DNA from: Poronia punctata
Lineage: Eukaryota; Ascomycota; Sordariomycetes; Xylariales; Xylariaceae
Direction: 5' to 3'
Assembly: GCA_022579005.1 (NCBI GenBank)
Contig: MU401479.1
Span: 131,297 to 195,296, forward strand
DNA: 64,000 nucleotides
Shown here piece after piece: positions 10,256-23,198 of this stretch (positions within the stretch are counted from its first letter, which is position 1; each line of letters opens with the position of its first letter). The notes below the pieces were generated by a model that ran no database searches, was not told the origin of the DNA, and worked only from the letters and a program-made list of their open reading frames with translations. The translations under genes and the position numbers were made by a program.

Positions 10256-13131
10256 GGCGCGATGACGGCCGAGCCTGAGGATAAAGCTAAGTTGCTAGGG
10301 TTATGGCTATCGGTCGGACCCCGTCTGAGTCTTCCTATCTGCACTAGGTCAATTATGCTCTCAGTAGCCTGTGTCTGTGGAACTGAACACACTGCTTCAA
10401 CAGATCGCTGGCGCGCTCGCGATGGTATGGGTCGTTGGTGCGACAGTACTTTACCGTCTCCCAGTAACGTGGAGGAGTCTATGTTCGTGTTTAGGGGAGA
10501 TGAGCGCTCGGAGATGGACAAGGGATTGGTCAAATGCATCCAAGCTGGGATTAGGGGTCCCAGTATGTTCATTGCCGCTAACCAAAACCTAGGTGTCAAA
10601 GGTATTAGCCAAAGTAGTCGCCAGGTGGCTACCAAGTGCCAATAGCAGATACGTGTAGGTCGAGTATGGACAAGGTACCTCGGTACATACCTCTTAACGT
10701 GTACCCGGGTTCATGCCAGTTGCCAAATGCTTGATGTAAACCACGACCGAGATGCAGTATAGGTAATCCTTATAGCAATGATTTAGAAGCTGAAGGCATT
10801 TAAACTCGAGGCTATTGGTTGAGAAGGTGAGGTTGCTTTGCCTCCTAAGCGCAGCTGCCCGTGTGAGGTCAAAGGCTAGGTAATTGTATGCCCTTTCCGG
10901 CTCGTTGGGTCAGTCGTTGAGTAGGTATGTACCCGGGCTCTTTTCTGATAAATATGGTTGCTAAGAGCGCCAAACATATGCTTGGTTCAAATACTAAGAG
11001 GGAATGTTATGGAATGAGATGTGCAATGCAGGCGGTTGCAAAGAAATTGTGACGGTTTGTCCAATATCATCTCTGTTTCTCAGGTTTTGACAAGTATTAA
11101 ACGTTTCCTTTTGGAATCGTTCCTAGATAGTCGGCTGGCTTTGGTTGCCATATACTCAGTCGACTGGTGGGACTGGATCGGAAGACATAAACCTGCACTT
11201 GACCTGGAGATGTTGGGTGTCCTGTATGTGCGCAGGTACTACTGCACAATACACAGCATGATGTTTAAGACAACCTCAAATATTGACCACCCACAGATAT
11301 ATACACCCAAGGTTGGGGGTTGGTTGTGCAAAACCCCAATTTGCCCTTCGTCATTATTCCTGGCGCGGGTGACTACAGTGCATATTCACAGTATTATTGG
11401 TATTTATTTGCTGTACACGTAAATATTTGCACAACGGCTTTAAATTAGATTATTTTAAGAGCAGGATTCTTGCTTTGATCTTTATGCGCAGCTGTCCTAA
11501 AAATGGTCTAGAGAGGTGACTAGGTATACTAGATTCAGGGGCCTACTTTTCTTAGTTTCCGACAGGCCGACACTACTGGGTATGCCGCCGGCAAGACATA
11601 TCAACCGTCGACAACCGATACGTTGGTTAAGGTAGGTAACTTGGTACGAGTAGGTATTTGCTCGTAGAGATCTTGTCCCATGCTTTGCAAGGGTATTTTA
11701 CATTGTTGTGGTCATTTAGGCCTGGACCCGAAGGTGTGGGATTGGTACTCTACGCACGTAGGGCACCTGGAGTATGATGCCAATGATATGGAAAGGCAAA
11801 TGGATATGGTAGGCAAAGGGTGTCAATTAACAGTTTTTACATGTAATATTTCTTCTGATATTTTGGTACTCTGCTATATTCGTGCACTCAGTGGTGGCTA
11901 CGTACAAGCCTTGCCATCTCCAATTTCATATGTGTAGATGCCAGGTACATGCCAAGAAGTGGGTAACCTACAGGTGAGCATGGGTAATCTACAGGTTACA
12001 AGGAGGGGGTTAACCTCAGGTTATCACATCTGTCCGTAAGATGCCACTCGAATGTTGGATCGTACCCAGTTGGGATGGGAGGGATACATAGGCCCCTCTG
12101 TCTGTGGTCCGTCGAAGTTGGTTCGGCCCACAGGGTGGTCATACCTCTTGATAAGTCTGTATTAACCCGCACCTCACAGTCAATGTCTGAGAAATATGAA
12201 AAGAACGATGTTGAACACATGATACAGAAAAGATGCCGGTATAACTTGTGTTGGTACTAGGTAAGTAGTCTAGGTTAGCAGCTTTACCACTACAGAGTAG
12301 GTACCTAGTTGTTTTCTTTGGTTTTTACACCGGATTAGAAAACTTAGCAAGCACACACATATTTGGCAGCAACACTACAGTATACTACCTAGGTTACCTA
12401 CCTCTGTGAGGTGTATACGTTCAGTATGCGAATGGGCCGATCTGACTCCCATGAACATCTGCCACGAATAACTACATGTAGGTATCTCAAACGCATCTTT
12501 GATATGTGTACGTCTAGGTATGGAGTTCGATAACAGTCAGACAGACGGAATACGTGCCAGTGACGTAAGCTTCAGGCCAAACCCACTGAGGAAGGCCGGG
12601 TGCGAAGTCTGGTCCCTGGACAGTGGAGGTACTTATTTATTAACCTAGATCAGCTGCCGGGTAGGTTAAGTATACTGTAGCGGTTTCTATTACTGAGAGT
12701 TACATGCTATACTTTTAGTCTCGTATTTTAGTTTCCTGAACATTGGTCCCTCCCGTCTCATCACGTCACCACTGCGCGGTGCAGCATGCCAATGCCACCT
12801 ACCTCAGCATGTCCTCCAGCTTTCGACAAGCCTACCGCGACATCCCTCTTCAACTATCCTATGCAGCTCGATCAAACTCGAGGCGCCGACATGTTCAATT
12901 TTAGTAGACTAGGCTCTATTTATCTAATATAGTAGAGTCATTACTCTGGTTACCCTAAGGCATTACAAGCGCGTCTCTTCCCTCGAGTCCCAATACAAAG
13001 GGTAATTACTCTAGACACCAACTTACGGGGGTTTATCATTCAACATCGTGAAATTGCACCCGGCCGAACCAATGACCTCACGTAATTAGCGCGTTGCAAC
13101 CCCCAATCTAAATACCTCCTAAACATCAACC
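10256..13131. other. Intergenic region, possibly containing the erf4 first exon
   Basis: About 2.9 kb. Apart from the possible 5' exon of erf4 near 10.4-10.6 kb, no open frame (including the 133-codon one at 11021-11422) has recognisable domains. It is rich in TAGGTACCTA-type words, for example at 12299-12307. Confidence 0.5.
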
Positions 13132-14652
13132 ATGGCGACCAAGGCCAACGTCTCTACATCTACAACAACTGTTGATGCAACGACGCCCTTCGACGAGACC
13201 AACCCACCAGAAGATGGGCCGCCGCCGGGCTTCACGCTTCGGCGCGCGGCCACAATCGGTCAACCCTCACAGATCCGTCGTCGCCCGACTAGCAACTGGA
13301 ACCACCCACCGCCAGTCGACACCAATACCTTCACCAACCTTCGTAGGCGCAGTTCAACGTTGTCGGACATTGAAATGAGCGCGGATGAACTGCTTAACCC
13401 GAGCAAGTCGAATTCCGAAGAGATAAAAAAGTCCCCATTTGTCCACGTCCCGATTGTTGCGGCTTTATTGCCTGCAATAGCCGGTATATTCTTTGACAAC
13501 GGGGCCGCCTTCTTCACCGACCTGATCCTCCTCAGCATAGCCGCAATCTTCTTGCACTGGTCAGTGACACAACCATGGGATTGGTATCATTCGGCCCAAC
13601 AAATACGCGTCGTGCAGGAAGAGGTCATGGGCGGCTCGGTCTTCGAATCGGACAGCGAAGTTGAGTTGGCGACCGCCTCCCCAATCAGCAGCACATTGGA
13701 CAATGTTCCCGAAGAGAGAGGCCAGGAAGTGGAAACGGAGGCAGCAACAGGAAGGGGAGGTGGTAGGGAAAGGGAAGCCGACACAACAGCCAAGGATCAC
13801 TTGATCAAGGAGAATGCTCGGTTGCAAAGGCGACGAGAAGCGGCTATCAAAGAGCTTTACTTGCACGAAGTGATGGCCTTAGCCTGGTGTTTTATCTTTC
13901 CTATGCTGGGTGCTTATCTACTACATGCTATTAGAAGTCAACTGTCACGGCCATCCGAAGGTTTGGTGTCTGATTATAATCTCACCATTTTCCTCTGTGC
14001 TGCTGAAGTTCGGCCCATCTCGCACTTGATCCGGATGGTTCAGCAGCGTACTTTACATATACAGAAGGTCGTTGCACAGAATCCGTACGAACGACAGTCC
14101 GTCACCAGCGAGCAGATGCAAGCATTGTATGATCGGATAGAGGAGCTCGAGGCAAGAAGCGGTCCTACGGGGACCTCAGTAGCCAAAGAAGATAAGGGTG
14201 CTTCACCCGAAGTGCCACAGAAGCTCGTCGAGTCTGTCGTAGGGCGGGAGATGCGAAAGACTGTACAGCCCGAGCTTGAAGCTCTAAGCCGTGCCATGCG
14301 CCGGTATGAAAAGAAACTTACTCTCCTGGCGAACCAGGCCGACAGTAGAATCGAGTCGATTGACTATCGACTAAACGACGCCATCGCCCTAGCTGCAGTT
14401 GCGGCGAAGAATAGTAACTCGCAATGGGCCTTGACTGGCTGGTTGGTGGAAAAAATGGCCAACGTAATCGTCTTGCCACTCCAAGCAGTGGTGGCCATGT
14501 TGACGTTTCCCTTCCGGGCAGTTTCGGCTCTCTTCCGCTCGAAAGAAAATATAGCACCGGTGAAGGGGCAGAGGCCTCTACGGAACAGCAAGTCGCCGGT
14601 TCAAACCAAAGGAAGCTCGGATCGATTGACTCCGCGAATATCGAGGCGATGA
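13132..14652 (+). CDS. Conserved fungal multi-pass membrane protein, function unknown
   Basis: Single exon, 506 residues, starting at ACCATGGC. I do not recognise a named family. Residues 1-100 are hydrophilic and Ser/Thr/Arg-rich. There are hydrophobic segments at about 105-121, 126-143 and 246-266, and a weaker one at 283-300. Residues about 221-245 look like a short coiled coil (KENARLQRRREAAIKEL), as do about 327-345 and 370-420. Near the C-terminus (about 436-470) is another hydrophobic or amphipathic stretch, followed by a basic tail. The pattern suggests an integral membrane protein of the endomembrane system or nuclear envelope with cytosolic coiled coils; the location is inference. 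Codon use looks like the neighbouring genes and there are no signs of damage. Confidence 0.82.
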   Translation: MATKANVSTSTTTVDATTPFDETNPPEDGPPPGFTLRRAATIGQPSQIRRRPTSNWNHPPPVDTNTFTNLRRRSSTLSDIEMSADELLNPSKSNSEEIKKSPFVHVPIVAALLPAIAGIFFDNGAAFFTDLILLSIAAIFLHWSVTQPWDWYHSAQQIRVVQEEVMGGSVFESDSEVELATASPISSTLDNVPEERGQEVETEAATGRGGGREREADTTAKDHLIKENARLQRRREAAIKELYLHEVMALAWCFIFPMLGAYLLHAIRSQLSRPSEGLVSDYNLTIFLCAAEVRPISHLIRMVQQRTLHIQKVVAQNPYERQSVTSEQMQALYDRIEELEARSGPTGTSVAKEDKGASPEVPQKLVESVVGREMRKTVQPELEALSRAMRRYEKKLTLLANQADSRIESIDYRLNDAIALAAVAAKNSNSQWALTGWLVEKMANVIVLPLQAVVAMLTFPFRAVSALFRSKENIAPVKGQRPLRNSKSPVQTKGSSDRLTPRISRR

Positions 14653-17600
14653 GGCAGCTGGATTGCACATTATGGTTGTTAAGACTTGCCCCGTCTGCCT
14701 GACCGGGCAGAATATATCATAAGTTATTATGTTCACGTAATCCCGATTCTGGTGTAAACACCCAACCTCGCAGGCCGATGTATATATGGTCATCGCCACT
14801 TCTTTGCGGGCCAATCTGAGGTCATACTCGAATGATGAGAGGCTCATAAAAGGGGGGCAGAATGGAGTCCGGGAACTTGCCTTACATCCACCTACACCAC
14901 CTCAGGCTTAAAGGGCCTCTTCAGCGGGAAGACGATACATATTTATATATAACATACAACACGCGCTCGAAAGCTTTCAGCACTATAGCCCGCCGGTTTG
15001 TAAAGAAGTGTCGATTGGCCTGGCCATTTTGTGATCGAAAATCATTATTTGTACCTGCCGATATCTTAGAAACAGGCACATCGATCATGCACGTGTCAGA
15101 TTCCATTTCACCATACATGGACCATGCAAGGCTGATCATGATTCATCAGCGTCGAGCAAAGATCGCATTAGATAAATGAGCGTTGGACTTGCCGATGGGT
15201 ATGATACTGCAAGCAAGCGGTGAGATGCTGAGGCTACATTACATCAACCCTATGCACGCAGACCCGGGCAACGAACACTGATAGTGCTACGAGTGATCAA
15301 GCATATCTACTACGTATACGCTAGTTGACCGATGGGTTTCTTTCTTGTTCTCCGTGCATGTGGTAGTCAACCGGAAAAGGGGATGGGGCACGAAGGAACC
15401 GCATTTAGAAGAACATGGACACGTGGGAGCAATGTACTATGTGGGAACCCGGTGGGATTGCTTTAAAGATGGTGTTAAGCTACTGCCTAGGCATGAAGAC
15501 AACTCTTAACCCAGGAGAAAGTCCGAGGGGGCCACAGACTGGTAAAGCATTGCTGAGAATAGCTAGGTTAGGTTAGGTGTTTCCCATTTACCGCTCCGAT
15601 GCACTCGAGGAATGCGGGTTCCCGTCATTGTGTTGCCTCACCCACGGATGCCAGTTCTCCCTGTCCTCAAAAAATCTCCCCTACTCTTTTCGCCCGAACC
15701 AGAGCCAGAGCCAGAACCAAAAACCAGCGCGCGGCCACCCCGAAGGCGATAATATCGATGTACTATGTACGAGTCCGAGGTAACACGGCTTTTTCGTCTG
15801 TAATATGTAGCGTTGCTTCGCCAGGGAGTCTTATACGAGCCGGACGGTATTGGCATAGGTAATAGTTCTCGTCAATAGTAGTACTATTGGTCCCCCCATG
15901 CCCGGGTCCTAACAAACCTCTTCCCGGTGCAGTGGCGAGTTGTTCTAGCGAGAGAAGTTGCTTGCTGCTAAATGTGAGATATGATAAGAGTTTACAAAAG
16001 ATGCAGATTGCAGATTTAGATACAGAATCGACATGCATGTAAGAGCCATCGAGTTTGTGGGGGGCGCGATTGATGAAAAAGAGGTGCGTTATATCCGATA
16101 ACGGCACATGCGATGCGACGCGATGCGACCTTGCCAGAAATATCTACCTATCCATGTATGTATCATGGGGATGAGCGATCCTGATGTCTACCTACATGTA
16201 CCTACCAACTTCCAGTTACGTGTACGAGTACGTGTAATATCTACACGTACACGCGCCGTTGCTTTCTAGCCGGCATTTTTAGGTTGTATGGGAGGAAGGG
16301 ACGGGAGGACGGGAGTATGGATGGTAGGTGGATGGCCGTGTGTGGGTTCCCATTGTAACCTGTGATGGGGGTGCGGGAACGAACAACGCAAAGCTGAGCT
16401 GAGATTTTAGTGTGTTCTAGTCAGGTACCATACCTATTACCAAGCCTGTAGAATTTAGTAAAGTGGATAGGTATTGAAGCTATGATTAACCGTCAAGTTT
16501 ACATGTAATTACACGTAAATCAATAACAGATCTTTTGGGACAAGTGATTACTTGTAGAATTCCCGGGCACCCGGGGTAAGCCCTATCATATGTCGGTTAG
16601 TAATTTAAGCTCCTGTACGTGTACCTATTTATCTACGTGTAAGAATGGTACGTACCGTACCTAGGACAGAAAGAGTGCACCCACTTATTTCTAGAGTTCC
16701 GGGGCCCGGAGAAAAGAGAGGGGGAGGGGGGGAGAACCGGGGAACAAGGTCTCTTAATAGGCAAGAGAATTTATTTACCAGGTTATGTATTTTTAGGGAT
16801 CCGTTCCTCGCGTTTCCCAGCGCATATCATTAAAAATGAGCTCAAATGATATAGGTAACTTACCTCGCTTGAAAAGAAAAACAAACCCCGCAAACCATGG
16901 ATCATACAAAAATGTTGCACAATGCAAGAGAGGCTCCTGTACGTGAAGAATAAGTAGAATTGCAGAATTTTTGACAAAACCTGGTTCTTTCATGTCTTGG
17001 GCTGAAAGGATCAATGCCGAGAAGTGTGCTGTCAAACATCGCGAGTAGGTAAGAACGGCGGTGGTAGCAGCGTTTTTTAACTGGACCCCCATTGTGGTGG
17101 GTTGTTGTTGTGGATGTGGGAAGCACCACGTAGGTAACTCGTTTGACGGGGGACATGCAACATCTCCGCAAGCGATAGGCAAGGTACCTGCTCTAGCTGA
17201 TTGTTGGTTCGCTATTAAAAAGCTGATTGGTGTTGGCTATTAACGCCACACCACCAGTCGCTTTGATGATAGTCTACTCGTAGCTGTCGCGTTGACTACC
17301 TACCTACTCGTACTTTGTAGGGATTGATGATTACTAGGGATATCCGGATGGGCTATCGCGTCTTTGGGCTTTCGCGCCCTTGTTGTTTGCTCTCTCGTCT
17401 GTCGTGCCACAAAAAAACAAGAGTTCGGATTACTAAACCAATCTGCGATGTTGGGATTGTGAAATGATAAAAATAAAATAAAAAGTAGCGGCTGACTGCA
17501 CCGGGGTTCAATTGAGCCTCTACGAGAATAAAGAGATGACGCGACGCAAAGTTACATTGTATGTATACATATTTGTTATTAATTCAATCATTCTAGGCAT

Positions 17601-19455
17601 GGGAACAGCTGACTTATCATCCTTGTTAGCGAATTCGTTTCGGCAGCACATCCCAATATACCTAATGCCTAGACGAAGGCATGGCCTTCGATGGTGATGT
17701 AAGCATGTATCATCAATCCTGAGTCTTGACACGCCTAGCTCTCGAGACGAAGTCGGGGAATAATATACCTACATACATAATGCCTACTTACACGTATACA
17801 TATTAATTGGCCTTGAAACCGCATGAACGCCCATGTCTCTGACTGTACATCGTGTCTTGTTGAGCCAGCCCTAGATATACAGATATAGGTACATGTCTTT
17901 ACAGGACATCGCAGTAGAGTTTTTGCAAGTCTGTATACTCTGTACCACCTACGTGGTTCTGAGACAGGAGCGCCCATAATGCAGATCAGCGCACGACAAC
18001 TCTTGTGTTCTCGTCCCATCCAAATGACAGGGTATTTTAATGACGGTGAGAAGTCTTCGCCAATCATGTCGCGTGCGGCCGGACGCATTGCTCAATCTGG
18101 CAAGACACTAAGTAAGTGGGACTAGATCGGGTATCCGGCTTTCATGTCATCTAACCCTCTATAGGCTTAGCGTTGACACTATGTCCAACCACCTGGGGAG
18201 CTTTCTTGGTCGCTCTTCTGGTCTCTCCTGCCCTAGCGAAGGGCCACCCCCCCAATGCGAATCGTTGGAGAAGGCGCAACCAAAAGTCTTGACTCCTGCC
18301 ATTTTCTTTAGGAGTCTGGCGTGCGTCTAATAAAACCATCATCGTGCTTATTACCTAGCCTTGGACCGTTCATGTATCCAATCGCCCCAGTCAACGTCAC
18401 TATTAATCTCCCACGACCCAACCACAATGGACGATTCAGGTGACACTTGGGTTTCTTTATCACGTCCCAGCCAACTCTGGCGATGTGGGACAAGAAAAGA
18501 AGTGAGAGAGACAGCTGCGCCAAGCTGCCGAGCCTAGCAAGCCTAGCAACTGGTTGTCTACGACTGTCTGGGATGGTAGTAGTATGGCTACTATACACGT
18601 ACAAAGTATGTAACGTGTATACCTCTACCTATCTATCCTGCAGTATGCCTAGCCCACATGCTGCTCTGTATACCTACTCCTAGGCGCTTGAGCGACGAAA
18701 AGCAAAAAATTTAGACAAGTCGGCAGTTTGACCACTTGATCGCTTGTCTTGGAGTCGACATTCTTTTTCCTTTCCTTTACTTCGTCGACGTTGGTTCGAT
18801 CTCTAGTGTCTGTCTCGAGTCGAGGCCGAATCGGTTTCTGTAGCGAAGCCGCCCCAAGCTTGTTCGCATGAACAGCTTAGCCGTTCCTTTCTTTCAAAGC
18901 TTGAGACTTGTACTCTGACGCAGATTAGGTACGTGACCTAGTCTACGAGTGAGTCTTCACATACGTCCTTGCGGGAACGTTCGACAATCCCGGTCAGTCG
19001 CACTGCAGTCGATAATACCACACTTGTTCCCGGATCCTGGACATCCTCTCCTTCTGTATAGATCGCCCAGTCTTTTATTCCTCCTTCACTGGTCTTTTTC
19101 TCGTTTCACGTTCGAACCCTCAATTTACCATCGATCCCGGGATTCAGCTCGCTAGCTGGCAGTCCGATTCCCCGGTTCCCCGCTGGGAAAACGGCTTGGG
19201 ACAGCTGCTGCGCAGCAGAATAGGGTCTTCCACCGCTCCACGCTCGTCATTCTTGTCCTGGCCTCAAAACCTTGATAGATATCCTTGTTTTGAGACCGTC
19301 TCATCTGAGCTCTCCTTAATAGTAATACTACGAACACTGGAGCTATAGAACCTATACATACCAGATTCGTTAGACATCCAAGGGTTCGCTTACTACTATA
19401 CGCTGGCTTCTTGCTTTACCTATATAGCCGTCGCTACGGCTTCTATACCCTCGCC
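14653..19455. other. Gene-free intergenic region
   Basis: About 4.8 kb with no supported gene. It contains a perfect 7-bp-stem hairpin (CGAAGGC-ATG-GCCTTCG at 17674-17690), scattered ACGTGTAC/TACGAGTA words and, at its right end, the probable promoter and 5' leader of the DUF4203 gene. An unannotated non-coding RNA cannot be excluded. Confidence 0.5.
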
Positions 19456-22400
19456 ATGGCTATACGATGGCTCCGGGCATTAGGGTTCCTCTTGTTGGCC
19501 CTTCATCTATATAGCGCAGTTGCGAGTCCCCTCCATGTGGTACGGCGGGACGATGCTACGCCTACTATCACCCCTGCGCCGTCCGCTACATCGGCTGCAA
19601 AGACTGGAGCTGGCGAGGGGGAAACTCAAACAGTGACAGAAAAAACGGATGGAACGAGGTCGACGCAGAAGCAGACAGGCGATCCAACGTCGAACATTGC
19701 CGTTAGTACATCAACGGCTTTCCCCTCGGTTCTAAACGGAAACGGTCACGGAAACGATGACTCTTCTGAATCTCCTAGTCAGTGGTGTATTTCTCCGCTC
19801 ATAAACAAGCCTAACGACCAATGCTAACTTGCAGTTAAACAGACCCAGTTGCGGCAGGAGAACTGCCCCTAAAGCCTAGACTTACGCCAGGATGGGGGAT
19901 TGCCGGCGCCCTTCTCCTAATCAGCGGAATCGCATACACGTTGATCGGTATCAAGAACGCGTGGCTACATACATTTTTGTCGGCAGCGTTCTTGTCAGGC
20001 TTGAGCGTTACGGTCCTAATAGTCTATGTTATGGCCCCCCCTATATCGGACGCCATACAAGGAGGCTATGTTGTTGCCGCCATTGCGACTGGCCTTGTTT
20101 TAGGCGGAGCCGCAACCCTGTTTCGCGAAATCACCGAAGGACTAGGCTGTCTCCTTGGTGGATTTTGCGTTTCTATGTGGCTCCTAAGCCTAAAACCCGG
20201 GGGCCTACTTGAGTCAACTCCATCTCGAGCTATCTTCATAGGCGCCTTCACCGCCGGTTGCTATGGGTTCTATTTTAGCCGGTATACTCGGCCATATGCC
20301 CTCATGGGACTCATGTCATTCGCTGGTGCAACGGTCATTGTTCTGGGCATTGACAGTTTTAGTAGGGCGGGCTTGAAAGAATTCTGGGCCTACATCTGGA
20401 ATCTGAACAACAAGGGCCTCTTCCCATATGGCACGGAAACGTATCCCCTGACAAAGGGCATTCGGGTCGAAATTGCTCTTACCGTGGTTTTTACGATTGT
20501 GGGCATCATATCCCAACTAAAGCTGTGGAGAGTTGTCCAAGAACACCGGGCGAAGAAGGCAGAAGAACAGGCCGAGGAGCAGCGGAAGCGCGATGAAGAG
20601 GAGGCAAACCTTGGTCAGCAGATCGAGGAACAAAATGCAAGGGAGCGACAACAATGGGAGATGATGTATGGAAATCCGCCTCCGCGACGGTCAGATGGTT
20701 CCGGCGATTCTGGTCTCGGAGGGGTGGAAGATGAGAAGAAGGGCCATTTCAGCGAAACCATTGTCCAGAGGCCGTCATCGAGCGAAGATGAAGCAAAGGT
20801 GACCAGTTGTCCAACCCCTGCCGATGTCGCCACAGCCGAGTCCGAGTCCGAGTCCGGGCCCAAGGCTCCCGGTGGAATGATGACGACCGAACAGGATCAC
20901 GGACACGGCATAACAATCAGGGTTGCGAACGACGGTGGCCAAGGGGCACCGAAAGAGCTGGTCTCAGCGTCGGGGCTTGGTGAGAAAGTATGGTTGGTCA
21001 ATGCTGATGGCGAGGCGAGACCGAGTTCGATCGTATCCGCTGCTTCTACACCAGCGCCCCCGAAGCCACCCGGGCCCGAAATCACGCCGCTTCCTTTCAC
21101 AATCCCCAGCGACTTGGATGTTGATGACGATAATCACACGTCGATCGCGGCCTACGCCGACGAGGATGATAGGTCATACACTGTAAGCAAGAAGCCGTCG
21201 AGGCTTTCTATGGCCGATCGGCTATCGGTGAGCTCAGTCAATATCCTACGGAACATTTCGCGGCAATCGGCCTACTCGGACTGCTCAAGACGGAAAAGCG
21301 AGTTTGAAATGATGCAGCCTCGAACGAAAATGGGTAGTACCGAAGAGCTCATTGAAAACTCGAAGCGGTTTAGTGATGTCCAGTCGATAGCGGCCACTGT
21401 GGATGGACTTAGTTATGACGGCGATGATGCTGACTGGAATCTCGAGAATGAGAACCCACAAATGTCAACCTTGTCTATCCCGGCCCTTACCGTTGACCTC
21501 GGCGGCAATCTTTCAGACGATATCGAGCCGGAAGCGAGCAAAGAAGAAGGAACTAGCAGTCAGACGCATCTTAAACCTCCGAGCCGATCGGACCCCAACG
21601 TACGGCCTACTTCGGTAGCAGAGACAGTTGGAACAGACATTCTCGACTCGGTCACTCCTAGAAGTTCCTCGGCTGGTGTTTCTAAGCCCAGCAGCTCAGA
21701 GCACGGAGGGGCAACTACGGATGCTACCAATGACAGCAGCAAACCTACAGATGCGACGGCGGCCGAAACCACCCCTATGAGCTCCAGGCCAACGGCGTCC
21801 TCGGTTTCCTCGATGACTTCGACCCGTATCACCCTCACCAAGGATCGGCTCCCTTCAGCATTACCTCGCGTAGCATTGTCGTACCGCACGAACGAGTGGG
21901 CGAAGCACTTGAGCGCAGCAGAAGCGCCTCCACTGGATCAAATACGATTGGACGGACATGGCGAGGATAATTCGAAGGGAGAAGCCGAAGCGGCTGCGCC
22001 TGTGGTTATCGAGGAGCTTCAGCAGACAGCGCAAGAAACAACTTCACCGGTCACACGACCACCCTCGATCGTATCCAACCTACCGCAGTCGCACTCGACG
22101 CCGCATCGCCCAACATCGAGAGCATCTTCGTACTCTGCATCTCCCGAATCATATATCCCGACTACTCTCGCTATCCTGACCGAGGGGAACCATGATGGCC
22201 CAGCCCGGACAAGTACCGACAAGAATATACCCCAGAGCGGGCCACTTGCTGGTCATAGTTTCCGCGGAAAGGGGCGACGGAAATCGGCCGAAGCCCACAT
22301 CCAGCCGATTCAAGAGGAGAATGGCAGCGAGATAGCTTCCATCGCACCACCTGCTTCGTTACATGAGGGTGGTGTTTCCACAGCGCACTCCACCCCGTCT

Positions 22401-23198
22401 TCGCCTACCGAAAGAACGCCGGTACCAGGTGTAGTTTCGTACTCTAGCCCTCAGACGCTTTTGGGTCAGCGAGAGATGCTCTTGCGGAACAGATCCCAAT
22501 CGCAACTTTTCACCAGTATATCACCCATCCCAGCCCAACACCCCTCAAGACCGGCCAGTAGTCAAATGGATCCGCCACATGACCATTACATGGCCCATAC
22601 TTACATGGCCGACGATGCCGACGACATCCCACTGAGCCAGCGGAAAGCACTGATGCGGCAGAGCAGCATGCTCTCGGTTAACTCCAACGGAGCCCGGGCC
22701 AGGAGAAACGTGTCGACCCCAGTACCGCACTCGTCGAGTGCCAATCTAATCTCCCAAACCCATCTCCACCCTGGCGCCGTGACGGCCGAATCTTCCCACT
22801 TCGACTCACACCAACCCCAACGGCACTCGGGACTCCCTTCGCAGGCGGCGCGCGACGCTAGGCTGTCCAACTTTCGGCAGTCAGTGGCGGCCGAGCTCCG
22901 GGCAGGCACGCCCGTGATGCCCAACTCGGGACGTGAGACGCCTCGTCACTTGATGTCGACGGGCCCTTTGCTTGGACCGTCCCCATCAAGCAGCAATCTC
23001 GAAGTGGACCAGACTATCGAGAAGCAGCGCAGCTTGTTGCTCTCACAGCGCGAACGAGAGGCGCAGAAGAAGGAGATGGAGAGATGGGGCAAGGTACAAA
23101 ACGATCGCGCCTTCGAGGAGAAGATGCGACGGGGAGACCTTGTCGATGCCCATCGGGAAGCCATGCGTCGTATGCAAGGGGGTGTCAAGCATAAGTAG
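19456..23198 (+). CDS. TM7S3/TM198-like (DUF4203) membrane protein with signal peptide and long cytosolic tail
   Basis: Two exons (19456-19777 and 19843-23198) with a 65-nt intron (GTCAGT donor, GCTAAC branch, AACAG acceptor) give 1225 residues. The start is the ATG in GCCATGGC, directly before a signal peptide (RALGFLLLALHLYSAVAS). A Ser/Thr-rich lumenal stretch follows. Then come about seven membrane segments, from roughly residue 120 to 320, of the TM7S3/TM198-like domain (GWGIAGALLLISGIAYTLIG, GGYVVAAIATGLVLGGAATL). A Glu/Lys/Arg-rich coiled coil starts near residue 325 (KAEEQAEEQRKRDEEE). The remaining 850 or so residues are low-complexity and Ser/Pro/Thr-rich, probably disordered and phosphorylated. 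The chain ends in a second charged helix (QREREAQKKEMERWGKVQND). The biochemical role of fungal DUF4203 proteins is not established. Confidence 0.85.
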
